In this document: positions 1 to 7,569 of the stretch, one piece after another | Layout of the letters: each line of letters opens with the position of its first letter | Numbering within the stretch: position 1 is the stretch's first letter | Assembly: GCF_012395255.1 (NCBI RefSeq) | Contig: NZ_JAAZQD010000002.1 | Location: 603,771 to 667,770 of the forward strand | Origin: Oleiagrimonas citrea | GTDB taxonomy: Bacteria; Pseudomonadota; Gammaproteobacteria; Xanthomonadales; Rhodanobacteraceae | DNA: 64,000 nucleotides | Reading direction: 5' to 3' | Notes under the pieces: model-generated | What the model saw: the letters and a program-made list of their open reading frames with translations, nothing else | Told to the model about the DNA's origin: nothing | Database searches by the model: none | Program-made: the position numbers and the translations under genes

Positions 1-820
1 TCAGCGTCATCACCTGCACGCGCAGCACATGGCGCGCGTCGTGGATCATGCGGACCAGCGCCGGCTGCTCGGCGCTGACGCCATGCGGAATCAACGATGG
101 CGGGCTGAAGGCCGGAAAAGCGCTCAGGGCTTCGCCCGAGTTATCGTGCAACGTCACCGGATCGGCCGCTGTCACCGGCGCGAACGGCAACGAGCGTTCG
201 GCCCGCTTCGCCAGTTTCGGCATGTCCGGATGCGCCGCCGCATGCCAGTCGAAATCGAAACTGGCCTCGAAGGTGCGCGCGAAGCGGGCATTGCGAATCC
301 GCGCGCCGATCTCGTGAATCTGGGTCAGCGCGCGCCAGTCCCAGTTAGCGCTGCCGACGAACACCTCGCGACCGTCGACCACCATGTACTTGGCATGCAG
401 GACGCCGCCGGTCAGCGCGTCCATCGGCAGCACGCGCACTTCGATGTTCTTCACCTTGCGCAGTCTGTCCACGCTGTCGCGGCTGTATTTCATGAACGTG
501 CGATCGAGCAGGAATCGCACTTTCACACCGTCGCGTGCACGAGCAATCACGGCGTCCAGCACCGGCGCCAGCGCACTGCCCGGCTTGTTGGCGAGGTAGA
601 ACGCGGCCACGTCGATGCGCTTGTGCGCGCTGTGGATCATGTCCAGCCACACGGCCTGCGTGCGCGGCACGCCCGGCGCGCCGTAGTTCGTTGCCTCCGG
701 CACGCTTTCCACTATCTGGAAGCCCGGCGTGATTTCCGGTCGTGCCGCCCCGGCGACGCATACAACGCCCCAGAGCAAGCCTGCTATGGTGATCGACCAT
801 GTCTTTCTTTGCATGTGCAT
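1..820 (-). CDS. Phospholipase D family protein (partial, C-terminus off window)
   Basis: The first 273 codons are present and the 3' end lies beyond the window start. A signal peptide is visible (about residues 1-26, ending in a small-residue AGAA stretch), so the protein is probably exported. The first PLD half carries the HxKxxxxD signature LHAKYMVVDG near residue 142, followed by VGSANWDWRALTQ, which is typical of the PLD/cardiolipin-synthase superfamily; the second HKD motif would lie outside the window. Family members hydrolyse or transfer phosphodiester bonds in phospholipids or nucleic acids, and the substrate cannot be told here. The start is the ATG at 820; the ATG at 814 is an equally good alternative. 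It lies 57 bases downstream of the ZIP transporter on the same strand and could share its Zur-type promoter. Confidence 0.8.
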   Translation of the reverse strand, partial: MHMQRKTWSITIAGLLWGVVCVAGAARPEITPGFQIVESVPEATNYGAPGVPRTQAVWLDMIHSAHKRIDVAAFYLANKPGSALAPVLDAVIARARDGVKVRFLLDRTFMKYSRDSVDRLRKVKNIEVRVLPMDALTGGVLHAKYMVVDGREVFVGSANWDWRALTQIHEIGARIRNARFARTFEASFDFDWHAAAHPDMPKLAKRAERSLPFAPVTAADPVTLHDNSGEALSAFPAFSPPSLIPHGVSAEQPALVRMIHDARHVLRVQVMTL

Positions 821-877
821 CCGCCCCGATCTCTGCGCACGCGGCTGAACTTGCGCGGCCGCATGATGACTAAGAAC

Positions 878-1630
878 TCAATGTACGTGATCGACCAGTG
901 CCGCCGCCCACATGAACACCACGCCGCCGATCATGCCCACTGCGGGCGCGAGGCGGCTGCGTGCGTCGAGCCGCTGCCACACCGCCGGCAGCACGTCGAC
1001 GCAGGCCAGATAGATCGTGCATCCGGCGGCGAACGCGAGACCGTAGCCGACGAACCCGCTCGCGCTGCCCAGCCCGAGTGCCAGCCCGGCGCCCAGCGGT
1101 ACCCCGGCGGCCGCCAGGATCGACAACCCGAACGCGCGCACCGGCGCATAGCCCCCGGCGACCAGCACTCCGGCGTGCCCCACGCTGCGCGGAAGCTCGT
1201 GCAGCAGCACGGTCACCGCCACGAACACGCCCAGCGAAGTGTTTGCGGTGAAGGCCGCGCCGATGACCACGCCGTCGACCACGTGATGCAGCGCATCGCC
1301 GAGTACATCCATACGCGCGAACGCCGCCACATCACGGCTCGACGCCCATACGCGCACCAGGTTCTCCACACACACCAGCAACAGCACGCCAAGCGCGATC
1401 ACGCCGCCGGCCGCATGGCCGGGCACGCCGTGGGACATCGCTTCCGGCAACATGTGCAGCAGACCGTCGCCGAGCAGCAGCCCGGCCGTCGCCGCCTGCA
1501 TCCACGGCAGCCACGCCTGCACCCGACGCATCGGCGTCAACACGACCCAGCGCGTCGTCACGCTGGTCGCGGCCACCGCGACGCTGGCCAAGAGGGCGGG
1601 AATCCATGGGGGCATATCGGCTTGCCGCAT
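878..1630 (-). CDS. ZIP family metal (zinc) transporter
   Basis: An integral membrane protein of about 250 residues with around eight hydrophobic segments. The two ZIP metal-site motifs are present: HHVVDG (about residues 115-120) and HELPRS (about 144-149), which form the intramembrane binuclear metal site in the family. ZIP proteins import Zn2+ or related divalent metals into the cytoplasm. Starts are possible at GTG 1633, ATG 1630 and ATG 1615. A near-perfect Zur-type palindrome sits just upstream at 1644-1656, so repression by Zur under zinc sufficiency is inferred. The M23 peptidase gene is transcribed divergently from the same 45-base gap. Confidence 0.85.
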   Translation of the reverse strand: MRQADMPPWIPALLASVAVAATSVTTRWVVLTPMRRVQAWLPWMQAATAGLLLGDGLLHMLPEAMSHGVPGHAAGGVIALGVLLLVCVENLVRVWASSRDVAAFARMDVLGDALHHVVDGVVIGAAFTANTSLGVFVAVTVLLHELPRSVGHAGVLVAGGYAPVRAFGLSILAAAGVPLGAGLALGLGSASGFVGYGLAFAAGCTIYLACVDVLPAVWQRLDARSRLAPAVGMIGGVVFMWAAALVDHVH

Positions 1631-1643
1631 CACTAAACGTTAC

Positions 1644-1656
1644 GTTATAACATAAC
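1644..1656. promoter_or_regulatory. Zur-type operator (zinc uptake regulator box)
   Basis: GTTATAACATAAC matches the gammaproteobacterial Zur core GTTATA-N2-ATAAC and lies in AT-rich sequence within a GC-rich region. It sits between the divergent ZIP transporter and M23 peptidase genes, 13 bases from the ZIP ATG and 19 bases from the M23 ATG, so one bound dimer could repress both. Confidence 0.75.
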
Positions 1657-1675
1657 AATTTATCGCAAAGACACC

Positions 1676-2692
1676 ATGAAGTACATCGCCACTCCCTTGC
1701 TGCTCGCGCTGACGGCACTTTCCGCCCTGTCCGCATGGAGTCTTGTTGTCGCATGGCATCCGCAACCGGACACCCTCTCACCGCGGACTGCCCAAGCGAA
1801 CCCGACACAGCCGGCGTCTCCAGCCGTTCCGCTGGCGCCGCCGCCCCCGTTCACGCCGCCGGCCCGGCATCTCGCGCACAATGTCGCACTCGCCGCCGCG
1901 CATGCACGGCACGTTCCGGTCGCGAGTGTCCGCGCCCTGGTGGCGCGGCTGCGTCACCGCGACGTGCGCTGGACCACCATCCGCGCCGCGCTGGCTTACG
2001 TGCACCGCTACTGGGCGCACGCTGGCCGCTTGCCGCATCACGCACGCGTCGACATCCGGTTCGGCAAAGCGCCTACCGACGACCACAGCGCCTATCTCGC
2101 CCTCGCGATGCGCCACGGCGATCGCAGCCAGTGCGTGTTCCTGGTGCGTGAGTCGCACCACGGGCTGCTGCTGGCCGACGGCCACGGGCGCATGCTGCAG
2201 GCGATCGATCTGCGCAACCCGGTCGTGCACACCCGCATCTCGTCCGGCTGGGGCTGGCGCACGCAACCCGTGCTGGGCTGGCACGAGTTCCACAAGGGCA
2301 TCGACTACGCCGCACCGATCGGCACCCCGGTCCGCGCGGCCATGAGCGGCGTGGTCGATCTGGCGCGATGGCACGGCAACTACGGCCGCCTGGTCGAAGT
2401 CCGCCACCCGGACCATCTGGCCACCCGCTACGGCCACCTGTCGCGCTTCGCCAAAGGCGTCACCCGCGGCACGCACGTTCGGCGCGGGCAGGTCATCGGC
2501 TATGTCGGCACCACCGGACTGTCGACCGGCCCGCATCTGTACTTCGAGCTGTGGCGGCACGGACGGCGCATCGACCCCCTGCGCGCCGCACTGGTCCGCA
2601 TCCACCCGCGCACCGCCTCGCACCGAGAGTTGCTGGCCTGGGTCCGGCATCAGAAACACCGGTCGTCTACCTCGGAACTCGCCGCGCCCTGA
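1676..2692 (+). CDS. M23 (LytM-type) family peptidase, zinc-ligand variant
   Basis: A 338-residue protein with an N-terminal signal anchor (about residues 3-27), a Pro-rich linker (48-62), an uncharacterised middle region and a C-terminal M23 domain (about 190-305). M23 enzymes cut peptidoglycan cross-bridges in the periplasm. The HxxxD motif is present (H206, D210 in HKGID) and so is the catalytic-type H254 (YGHLS), but the usual GPHLH reads GPHLY: Y289 replaces the third zinc-ligand histidine. It may therefore bind metal weakly, or be a degenerate regulator like EnvC/NlpD. The gene is divergent from a ZIP transporter across a Zur-type box, which suggests expression under zinc starvation. 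Confidence 0.85.
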   Translation: MKYIATPLLLALTALSALSAWSLVVAWHPQPDTLSPRTAQANPTQPASPAVPLAPPPPFTPPARHLAHNVALAAAHARHVPVASVRALVARLRHRDVRWTTIRAALAYVHRYWAHAGRLPHHARVDIRFGKAPTDDHSAYLALAMRHGDRSQCVFLVRESHHGLLLADGHGRMLQAIDLRNPVVHTRISSGWGWRTQPVLGWHEFHKGIDYAAPIGTPVRAAMSGVVDLARWHGNYGRLVEVRHPDHLATRYGHLSRFAKGVTRGTHVRRGQVIGYVGTTGLSTGPHLYFELWRHGRRIDPLRAALVRIHPRTASHRELLAWVRHQKHRSSTSELAAP

Positions 2693-3094
2693 CGAAGCCG
2701 GCCGCATCTCGCGTCGACGGTCTTGCAAGGACTCCCGTGCGTGGTCCGCGCCTGCGCGACACGCCGAGGACTAGACGAACCCCACCGCAGACCTCCGCGC
2801 ACGTGCTCGGCGCGGACCACGGAAGTTCTCGCGAAGCGCGAGCTGAAACACAGCGCACCGCACCGCGCCACGAAATCCTGCACCCAGGCGCGCGATCCCC
2901 GCGCCTGCTCCGCCGCACCGCAGGAGCACGAATTCCATCCCAGGCGCAGCAACTGGATCGGGGGATGCCTGACATCGCCGCCGAACAGCGCGCGCTCCGC
3001 TCGAGGACAGCTCGATGGACATGTGCCCGACGCTGCGTCCCGACGTCGTGTGGAAACGAAAATGATCGTCCGCCGCGGAATGCACGACACGGTT
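2693..3094. other. Intergenic region, no gene seen
   Basis: About 400 bases between the convergent M23 and PAP2 genes. Open frames here have no recognisable protein features and no good ribosome site. A small perfect hairpin (CTCGCG-AAG-CGCGAG, 2828-2842) is present without a T-run. No other structure was recognised. Confidence 0.6.
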
Positions 3095-3652
3095 TCACAA
3101 CCAGAACGACACGCCCTGCACGGCATACAGCGAGAGGCTGCCCAGCGCGCCACCGATGACACACGCCGCCAGCACGTCGCTGGGATAGTGCAGACCGAGC
3201 ACCACCCGCGACAACGCGACCAGCACCGTGAACGGCATCAGCACGGCGGCCAGCACGGGGTAATACGCCAACGCCACCAGCGTGAACGCCACAGCCTGCA
3301 GGGTGTGCCCGGACGGGAAGCTGAATTCGTCCAGTGGAGGCACGTGCGCGATCACCCCCGGACAGGCCCGGAACGGGCGCGGACGCTTGGTCCACCCCTT
3401 TAGGGCGCGATAGAGCAGCAACGCGGACAAGCCGGTCGCCGCCATGTGCACGGACGCCTGCAGTCCGCGCGCGCCGCCGAAGATCGCCAGCGCCGCCATC
3501 GACGCGTACCAGAACATGCCGTCGCCGAGCCGGCTGACGACGGCGAAGAAGCGTCCGATCGCACGCCGCGTGCCCCAGCGGTTGGCACGGCTGCACAGCC
3601 GTGCGTCCAGCGTCGGATGCGGCGCGACGGGGGGCTGGATCATCGGGTTCAT
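3095..3652 (-). CDS. PAP2 family phosphatase
   Basis: A 185-residue membrane protein with the three-part PAP2/acid-phosphatase signature: KGWTKRPRP (85-93), PSGH (113-116) and SRVVLGLHYPSD (148-159, with R149, H155 and D159). Family members dephosphorylate lipid phosphates such as phosphatidate, phosphatidylglycerol phosphate or undecaprenyl diphosphate at the membrane. Its ATG overlaps the stop of the upstream glycosyltransferase by four bases (ATGA), so the two are translationally coupled and probably act on a related lipid or glycolipid. The exact substrate is not determined. Confidence 0.85.
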   Translation of the reverse strand: MNPMIQPPVAPHPTLDARLCSRANRWGTRRAIGRFFAVVSRLGDGMFWYASMAALAIFGGARGLQASVHMAATGLSALLLYRALKGWTKRPRPFRACPGVIAHVPPLDEFSFPSGHTLQAVAFTLVALAYYPVLAAVLMPFTVLVALSRVVLGLHYPSDVLAACVIGGALGSLSLYAVQGVSFWL

Positions 3653-4842
3653 GTGCGTGCTCCGCTGTCCCGGGGATGACCGCTGAAACCCAGCGCACGC
3701 GCCTGACGCGTCGTGCGCCCCGGCGCGCTGACGCCGAGCAGGAGGGCTTCGAAATCGGCGATCACGGCGTCAGGGTTCAGCGCGGCTACGCTGCTGCGCG
3801 CACTGGCGCGCATGTCCCGATACCGCTCGTCGCGAATCAGCTTGACGCAGGCCGCGGTGAATGCCGACTCGTCGCCGTCCTCGATGCAGTACCCGTTGTG
3901 ACCGCTGCGCAGATGCTCGTGCGCAGCGCCGCTGTCGAAGGCGACCGTGGGCAAGCCGCTGGCCAACGCTTCCAGGATCACGTTGCCGAACGTCTCGCTG
4001 CGGCTGGGGAACACGAACAGATCGGCGCTGGCGTAACAGCGCGCGAGCGCCTCGCCGTGCTGCATGCCCATGAACACGAATTCGGGGTGCGCGCGCTGCA
4101 CCGCCTCGCGCGCCGGGCCGTCGCCGACCCAGACGTAGCGCAAGTCCGGACAGCGCTTGCGCATGGCGTAGAAGGCGTGCACCGCCAGCGGCAGATTCTT
4201 CTCCGCCGCGATGCGCCCGACGTACAGCATCACCGGCGCCCGCGAACCGGCGCCCCATCGGGCACGCAACTCGGCGTCGCGATGCGCCGGATCGAACTGT
4301 TCGGTATCGACCGCACGATGCAGCAGGCGCACATTGTCCACACCCAGCCTCCGCAGCTCGCGGGCCAGTGCGTCGGTCGGCACCAGCGTCGCTGCGGCGC
4401 GCCGGTGGAAACGGCGCAGATAGCCGCGAACCATCGGTGTCAGCCAACCCACGCCGTAATGCGAAGCGTAGTGGTCGAACCGGGTATGGAATCCGGTCGT
4501 CGCCGGAATGCCCAGGCGGCGCGCACAACGCAGCGCACTGGCGCCGAGCGGCCCCTCGGTCGCGACATAGATCGCATCGGGTCGCCGCGCACGCCAAGCC
4601 CGAAGAAGTCGTCGATCCGCCGGCAGACCGAAACGCAGGCCCGCATAGCCGGGAAGGGCTGCACTCGGCGTGAGCATCGCGTCCGCCTCGGGCACGGCGT
4701 CCTTCGCCTCGCCGTATTGCCGCGGACGCACCAGCATCACGCGGTGGCCGCGCGCGCGCATGCCCTGCACCATGCTCTGCACGGTCAAGGCCACGCCGTT
4801 GGTCTCCGGCGGATAGGTTTCCGTAACGATGGCGATCTGCAT
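3649..4842 (-). CDS. GT4 family glycosyltransferase
   Basis: A GT-B fold glycosyltransferase of 397 residues. The N-terminal TETYPPETNGVA is typical of GT4 enzymes that glycosylate lipids (MgtA/SqdX-like). The C-terminal nucleotide-sugar site shows VGRIAAEKN (208-216) and the E-x7-E pair E283/E291 in SETFGNVILEALASG. It probably transfers a sugar such as mannose or glucose from an NDP- or GDP-sugar to a lipid acceptor at the cytoplasmic face. I chose the ATG at 4842 (MQIAIV) because homologues begin at this strand; the open frame extends to 4887. It overlaps the PAP2 gene downstream by four bases. Confidence 0.85.
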   Translation of the reverse strand: MQIAIVTETYPPETNGVALTVQSMVQGMRARGHRVMLVRPRQYGEAKDAVPEADAMLTPSAALPGYAGLRFGLPADRRLLRAWRARRPDAIYVATEGPLGASALRCARRLGIPATTGFHTRFDHYASHYGVGWLTPMVRGYLRRFHRRAAATLVPTDALARELRRLGVDNVRLLHRAVDTEQFDPAHRDAELRARWGAGSRAPVMLYVGRIAAEKNLPLAVHAFYAMRKRCPDLRYVWVGDGPAREAVQRAHPEFVFMGMQHGEALARCYASADLFVFPSRSETFGNVILEALASGLPTVAFDSGAAHEHLRSGHNGYCIEDGDESAFTAACVKLIRDERYRDMRASARSSVAALNPDAVIADFEALLLGVSAPGRTTRQARALGFSGHPRDSGART

Positions 4843-4981
4843 GCGGCACGCCCATGGGGTCTCGTGTCCGCAGCATGCAGGGTTCATGTTGCAGCGACTT
4901 TATCCGCGCATGACGTTGATATGACTGAAAAATCGATGCCACCCCTTCCATTGGCGGTCATCACGAAGACATCCGAGCCGA

Positions 4982-4987
4982 TATAAT
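4982..4987 (+). promoter_or_regulatory. Candidate -10 element for the ArnT-like gene
   Basis: A perfect TATAAT hexamer in the gap between divergent glycosyltransferase genes. No good -35 hexamer is seen at 16-18 bases, so this is a partial promoter match. Transcription would start near 4994 and give a leader of about 50 bases before the ATG at 5045. Confidence 0.4.
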
Positions 4988-5044
4988 CGCCCCTCGATGG
5001 GCCGCGCCCCGCCGGCAAGACACTGCAAGGACACGAAGGTCTGC

Positions 5045-6553
5045 ATGCCGAACTCAAGCTCTGCACACGCAAACACGTCCACGCGACGGGCCATGGCGCT
5101 GCTCGCCTGCCTGCTGGTTCTTCTAGGCTTCGCCTTCCAGGGCACGCGCCCGCTGTGGAGCCGCGACGAAGGTCGCTACACCGGCAATGCCCTGCAGATG
5201 ATCGCCAGCGGCGACTATCTGGTGCCGGCCTACAACGCCGACCGCACCAACTTCAACAAACCGCCGATGACGGCTTGGCTCATCGCCGGCTCCATGCGCA
5301 CGTTCGGGCAGAACACCTGGGCCGTGCGCACGCCTTATGCGCTGGCCTTCATCTTCACCGCCCTGCTGCTGGTCGGCATGGGACGCACGCTGATCCCGGA
5401 CAAACCCTGGCTACCGGGACTGATCTATGCCTGCACGCTGTACCCATTCCTGACCGCGAACATCGTCAGTACCGATGTCTTCCTGACGCTCTTCGAGGCC
5501 CTGGCCGGCTTCGGCTTCGTCCGCGCCTTCCTGGACCAGGACGCGACGCATCCACGCAGATGGCGCGTGCTGATGTGGCTGGGCTTCGGCCTGGCTTTCC
5601 TGACCAAGGGACCGCCGGGACTGATGCCCCTGCTGGGCATGGTTCCGTTCGTCGCGCGACGCGACGGCTGGCGCGGACTCGGCCGCTTGTTCACGCCGCT
5701 CGGCCTGCTGGTCTTTCTGGTGACCGGCCTGGGCTGGTACGCCGCCGTGGTGCTGACGCATCCCGGTCTGCTCGAGCACTATCTGCGCTACGAGGTCTAC
5801 GATCGCATCTTCACCAGCGTGCACGATCGCCACGGGCAGTGGTACGGCTGGATCAAGGTCTACGTGCCCGCCCTGATGCTGGGCACGCTGCCGTGGTGGT
5901 GGTCCCTGCTGCGCGGCCTGCGCCGCACGCTCGCACCGAGCCGGCTGCGCACGCTCTGGCGTGTGCCCGGACCGCGCCTGTTCCTGCTGCTGTGGTTCGT
6001 GCTGCCGCTGTGCGTGTTCATCCTCGCGCGCTCGCGCCTGCCGCTGTATCTGCTGCCGCTGTTCCTGCCGCTCTCGCTGCTGCTGGCCTACGTGCTGCGG
6101 ACGCGCATCGATCTGCGCCGTCGATCCCAGCGCGTACTGCTGGTCGTGTGGGTGCTGATCCTGATCGGCCTGAAGGGGGGCGTCTCGCTCTACGAACACC
6201 CCAAGATCGACAACCGCCTGCGCACCCGCGAGCTGCTCGGCATCACCCGCGACATGCACTTCGATTCACTCGTCTTCGTGCGCAACAGCGACTCGGAAAG
6301 CGACGTCGACGAAACCACGCCGTGGGGCATGCGCATGTACCTGAACCGCCCCCTCTACGGCGTCGCCTGGCGCACCGAAGGCAGCCAGCAACGCGCCTGC
6401 GAGCTGGCCAAGCAGCACCCCGACGCGCTGTTCGTGACCGGGAGGTACATGCCGAACGGAGCGTTCCAGGCAGGACTGAAATCGGTGTGTCCAGCGCTGA
6501 AACCGATGCCCGCCGGGGTCTGGCGCAAGCAGAAACTCTGGCGATTCCGCTGA
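5045..6553 (+). CDS. ArnT-like GT83/PMT family glycosyltransferase
   Basis: A polytopic GT-C glycosyltransferase of 502 residues. After the first transmembrane segment it has the periplasmic WSRDEGRYTGNA motif (acidic pair D41/E42), followed by NFNKPPMTAWL, as in ArnT and related lipid A or membrane-glycan transferases that use polyprenyl-phosphate sugars. About ten further hydrophobic segments follow, then a short soluble C-terminal domain. It could add aminoarabinose or another sugar to lipid A or to a surface glycan; no arn genes are nearby, so L-Ara4N specificity is unproven. I chose ATG 5045 (MPNSSS) over the upstream 4997 ATG because residues encoded between them look non-conserved. Confidence 0.85.
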   Translation: MPNSSSAHANTSTRRAMALLACLLVLLGFAFQGTRPLWSRDEGRYTGNALQMIASGDYLVPAYNADRTNFNKPPMTAWLIAGSMRTFGQNTWAVRTPYALAFIFTALLLVGMGRTLIPDKPWLPGLIYACTLYPFLTANIVSTDVFLTLFEALAGFGFVRAFLDQDATHPRRWRVLMWLGFGLAFLTKGPPGLMPLLGMVPFVARRDGWRGLGRLFTPLGLLVFLVTGLGWYAAVVLTHPGLLEHYLRYEVYDRIFTSVHDRHGQWYGWIKVYVPALMLGTLPWWWSLLRGLRRTLAPSRLRTLWRVPGPRLFLLLWFVLPLCVFILARSRLPLYLLPLFLPLSLLLAYVLRTRIDLRRRSQRVLLVVWVLILIGLKGGVSLYEHPKIDNRLRTRELLGITRDMHFDSLVFVRNSDSESDVDETTPWGMRMYLNRPLYGVAWRTEGSQQRACELAKQHPDALFVTGRYMPNGAFQAGLKSVCPALKPMPAGVWRKQKLWRFR

Positions 6554-6595
6554 ATCGAACCCGCACTCCCTCAGCACAGTTATCGCGAAACCACG

Positions 6596-7129
6596 TCACA
6601 CTTGGTTCGACGTGGTGGTCACTCCGTTGACGACCCGCTCCACGATGATGTTGTGCCGACGCACGTACTCATTGAGCGCATCGAGCAGTTCCGCGTAGTC
6701 GTTGTCATGCCTCGAGAAATAGATCTTCCGGGTCTTGGGCCGGGTCATCGAGTGATCGCGAGGCATGATGTTGTACCCCGTCACAGTCACCTTGTTGCCG
6801 GACTTTCGCAGCGGAAAGACTTTTATTTTCGCCACGTTCCGCCAGTCGATGGACTGCACGATTTTTCCGAAAAGCGCCCTTGAGACAGCACCGTCATCCA
6901 GAACCATGTCCGCTCGCGCAAAGGCGTAAATTCTTCCTATGAATGTCAGAAAAGCAATCGCGAGAATCAGGATCGCGACCATTCCGACACCCACTCCACG
7001 CTCCTGCACGAGTGACACGACAAGCACCACCACGAATGAAACCAGCATGCATGCCAGAACGAGAAGCGGGAACCAGAGCCCTCCGAACTTGAAACTGCGG
7101 GAAGAGTTCGCGCCTGCGTCATCGCCCAT
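6596..7129 (-). CDS. Hypothetical membrane protein
   Basis: A 177-residue protein not recognised as a named family. Two adjacent hydrophobic segments lie near the N-terminus (about residues 17-41 and 45-65), followed by a soluble beta-rich region resembling bacterial PH-like domains (YAFARADMVLDDGAVSR, then IDWRNVAKIKVF), with a charged C-terminal helix. The pattern of two membrane helices plus a PH-like domain is inferred only from appearance. The ATG at 7129 is preferred (AAGGTG upstream); a GTG at 7141 is possible. It stands alone between an ArnT-like gene and a tRNA. Its base composition is slightly less GC-rich than its neighbours. Confidence 0.65.
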   Translation of the reverse strand: MGDDAGANSSRSFKFGGLWFPLLVLACMLVSFVVVLVVSLVQERGVGVGMVAILILAIAFLTFIGRIYAFARADMVLDDGAVSRALFGKIVQSIDWRNVAKIKVFPLRKSGNKVTVTGYNIMPRDHSMTRPKTRKIYFSRHDNDYAELLDALNEYVRRHNIIVERVVNGVTTTSNQV

Positions 7130-7318
7130 GATGTCGGACACCTTTTTCCAGCCCTGATCCTACGGAAAGATTCCGTGCTCACTCCTGGCCCGAAAGTGTT
7201 GGGTTCGATGGCAACGCGGATGGTGCGCCGCTTCACGTGTCAGTGCTTCGCGAGAACCGCGGACACACTGTGACCCGCTCGCGAGTCCACCGGGCATGAG
7301 CGGAAAGCCCTGAAAAGA

Positions 7319-7395
7319 TGGCGCGCTCGGCGGGATTCGAACCCACGACCCCTGCCTTCGGAGGGCAGTACTCTATCCAGCTGAGCTACGAGCGC
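7319..7395 (-). tRNA. tRNA-Arg (anticodon CCG)
   Basis: A full cloverleaf on the minus strand. The 7-base acceptor stem GCGCTCG/CGAGCGC pairs perfectly, the anticodon arm is CTGCC-CTCCGAA-GGCAG with anticodon CCG (reads CGG), the T arm contains GGTTCGAATCC, and CCA is encoded at 7321-7319. A TACAAT -10-like hexamer lies upstream at 7411-7406. Confidence 0.95.
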
Positions 7396-7569
7396 GTTGG
7401 CGCGCATTGTAGCCGAGGCGTGCGGCTGCGCCTACGCCCCCGGTGCGGGGCCTTCCTGAAACGGCGCCACTATGCGGTTTTGACTGAGTCTGGATACGAC
7501 GTGGCGCCCGGCATGGCCTGGGTCTACAATCGATCTTCGACGGAAGGGGATACCGTCGCCACGGATGCA

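Noticed and set aside
29..1636. A 535-codon plus-strand open frame at the window start.
   Set aside because: It is antisense to the PLD-like and ZIP genes, both of which show clear catalytic motifs; its translation is low-complexity Arg/His/Gln-rich.
2650..3162. Minus- and plus-strand frames spanning the gap after the M23 gene.
   Set aside because: Cys/Arg-rich translations without motifs or ribosome sites, typical of GC-rich shadow frames.
7318..7569. The upstream extension of the PAS-GGDEF frame.
   Set aside because: It begins inside the tRNA-Arg gene on the opposite strand and has no protein features before the two membrane segments.
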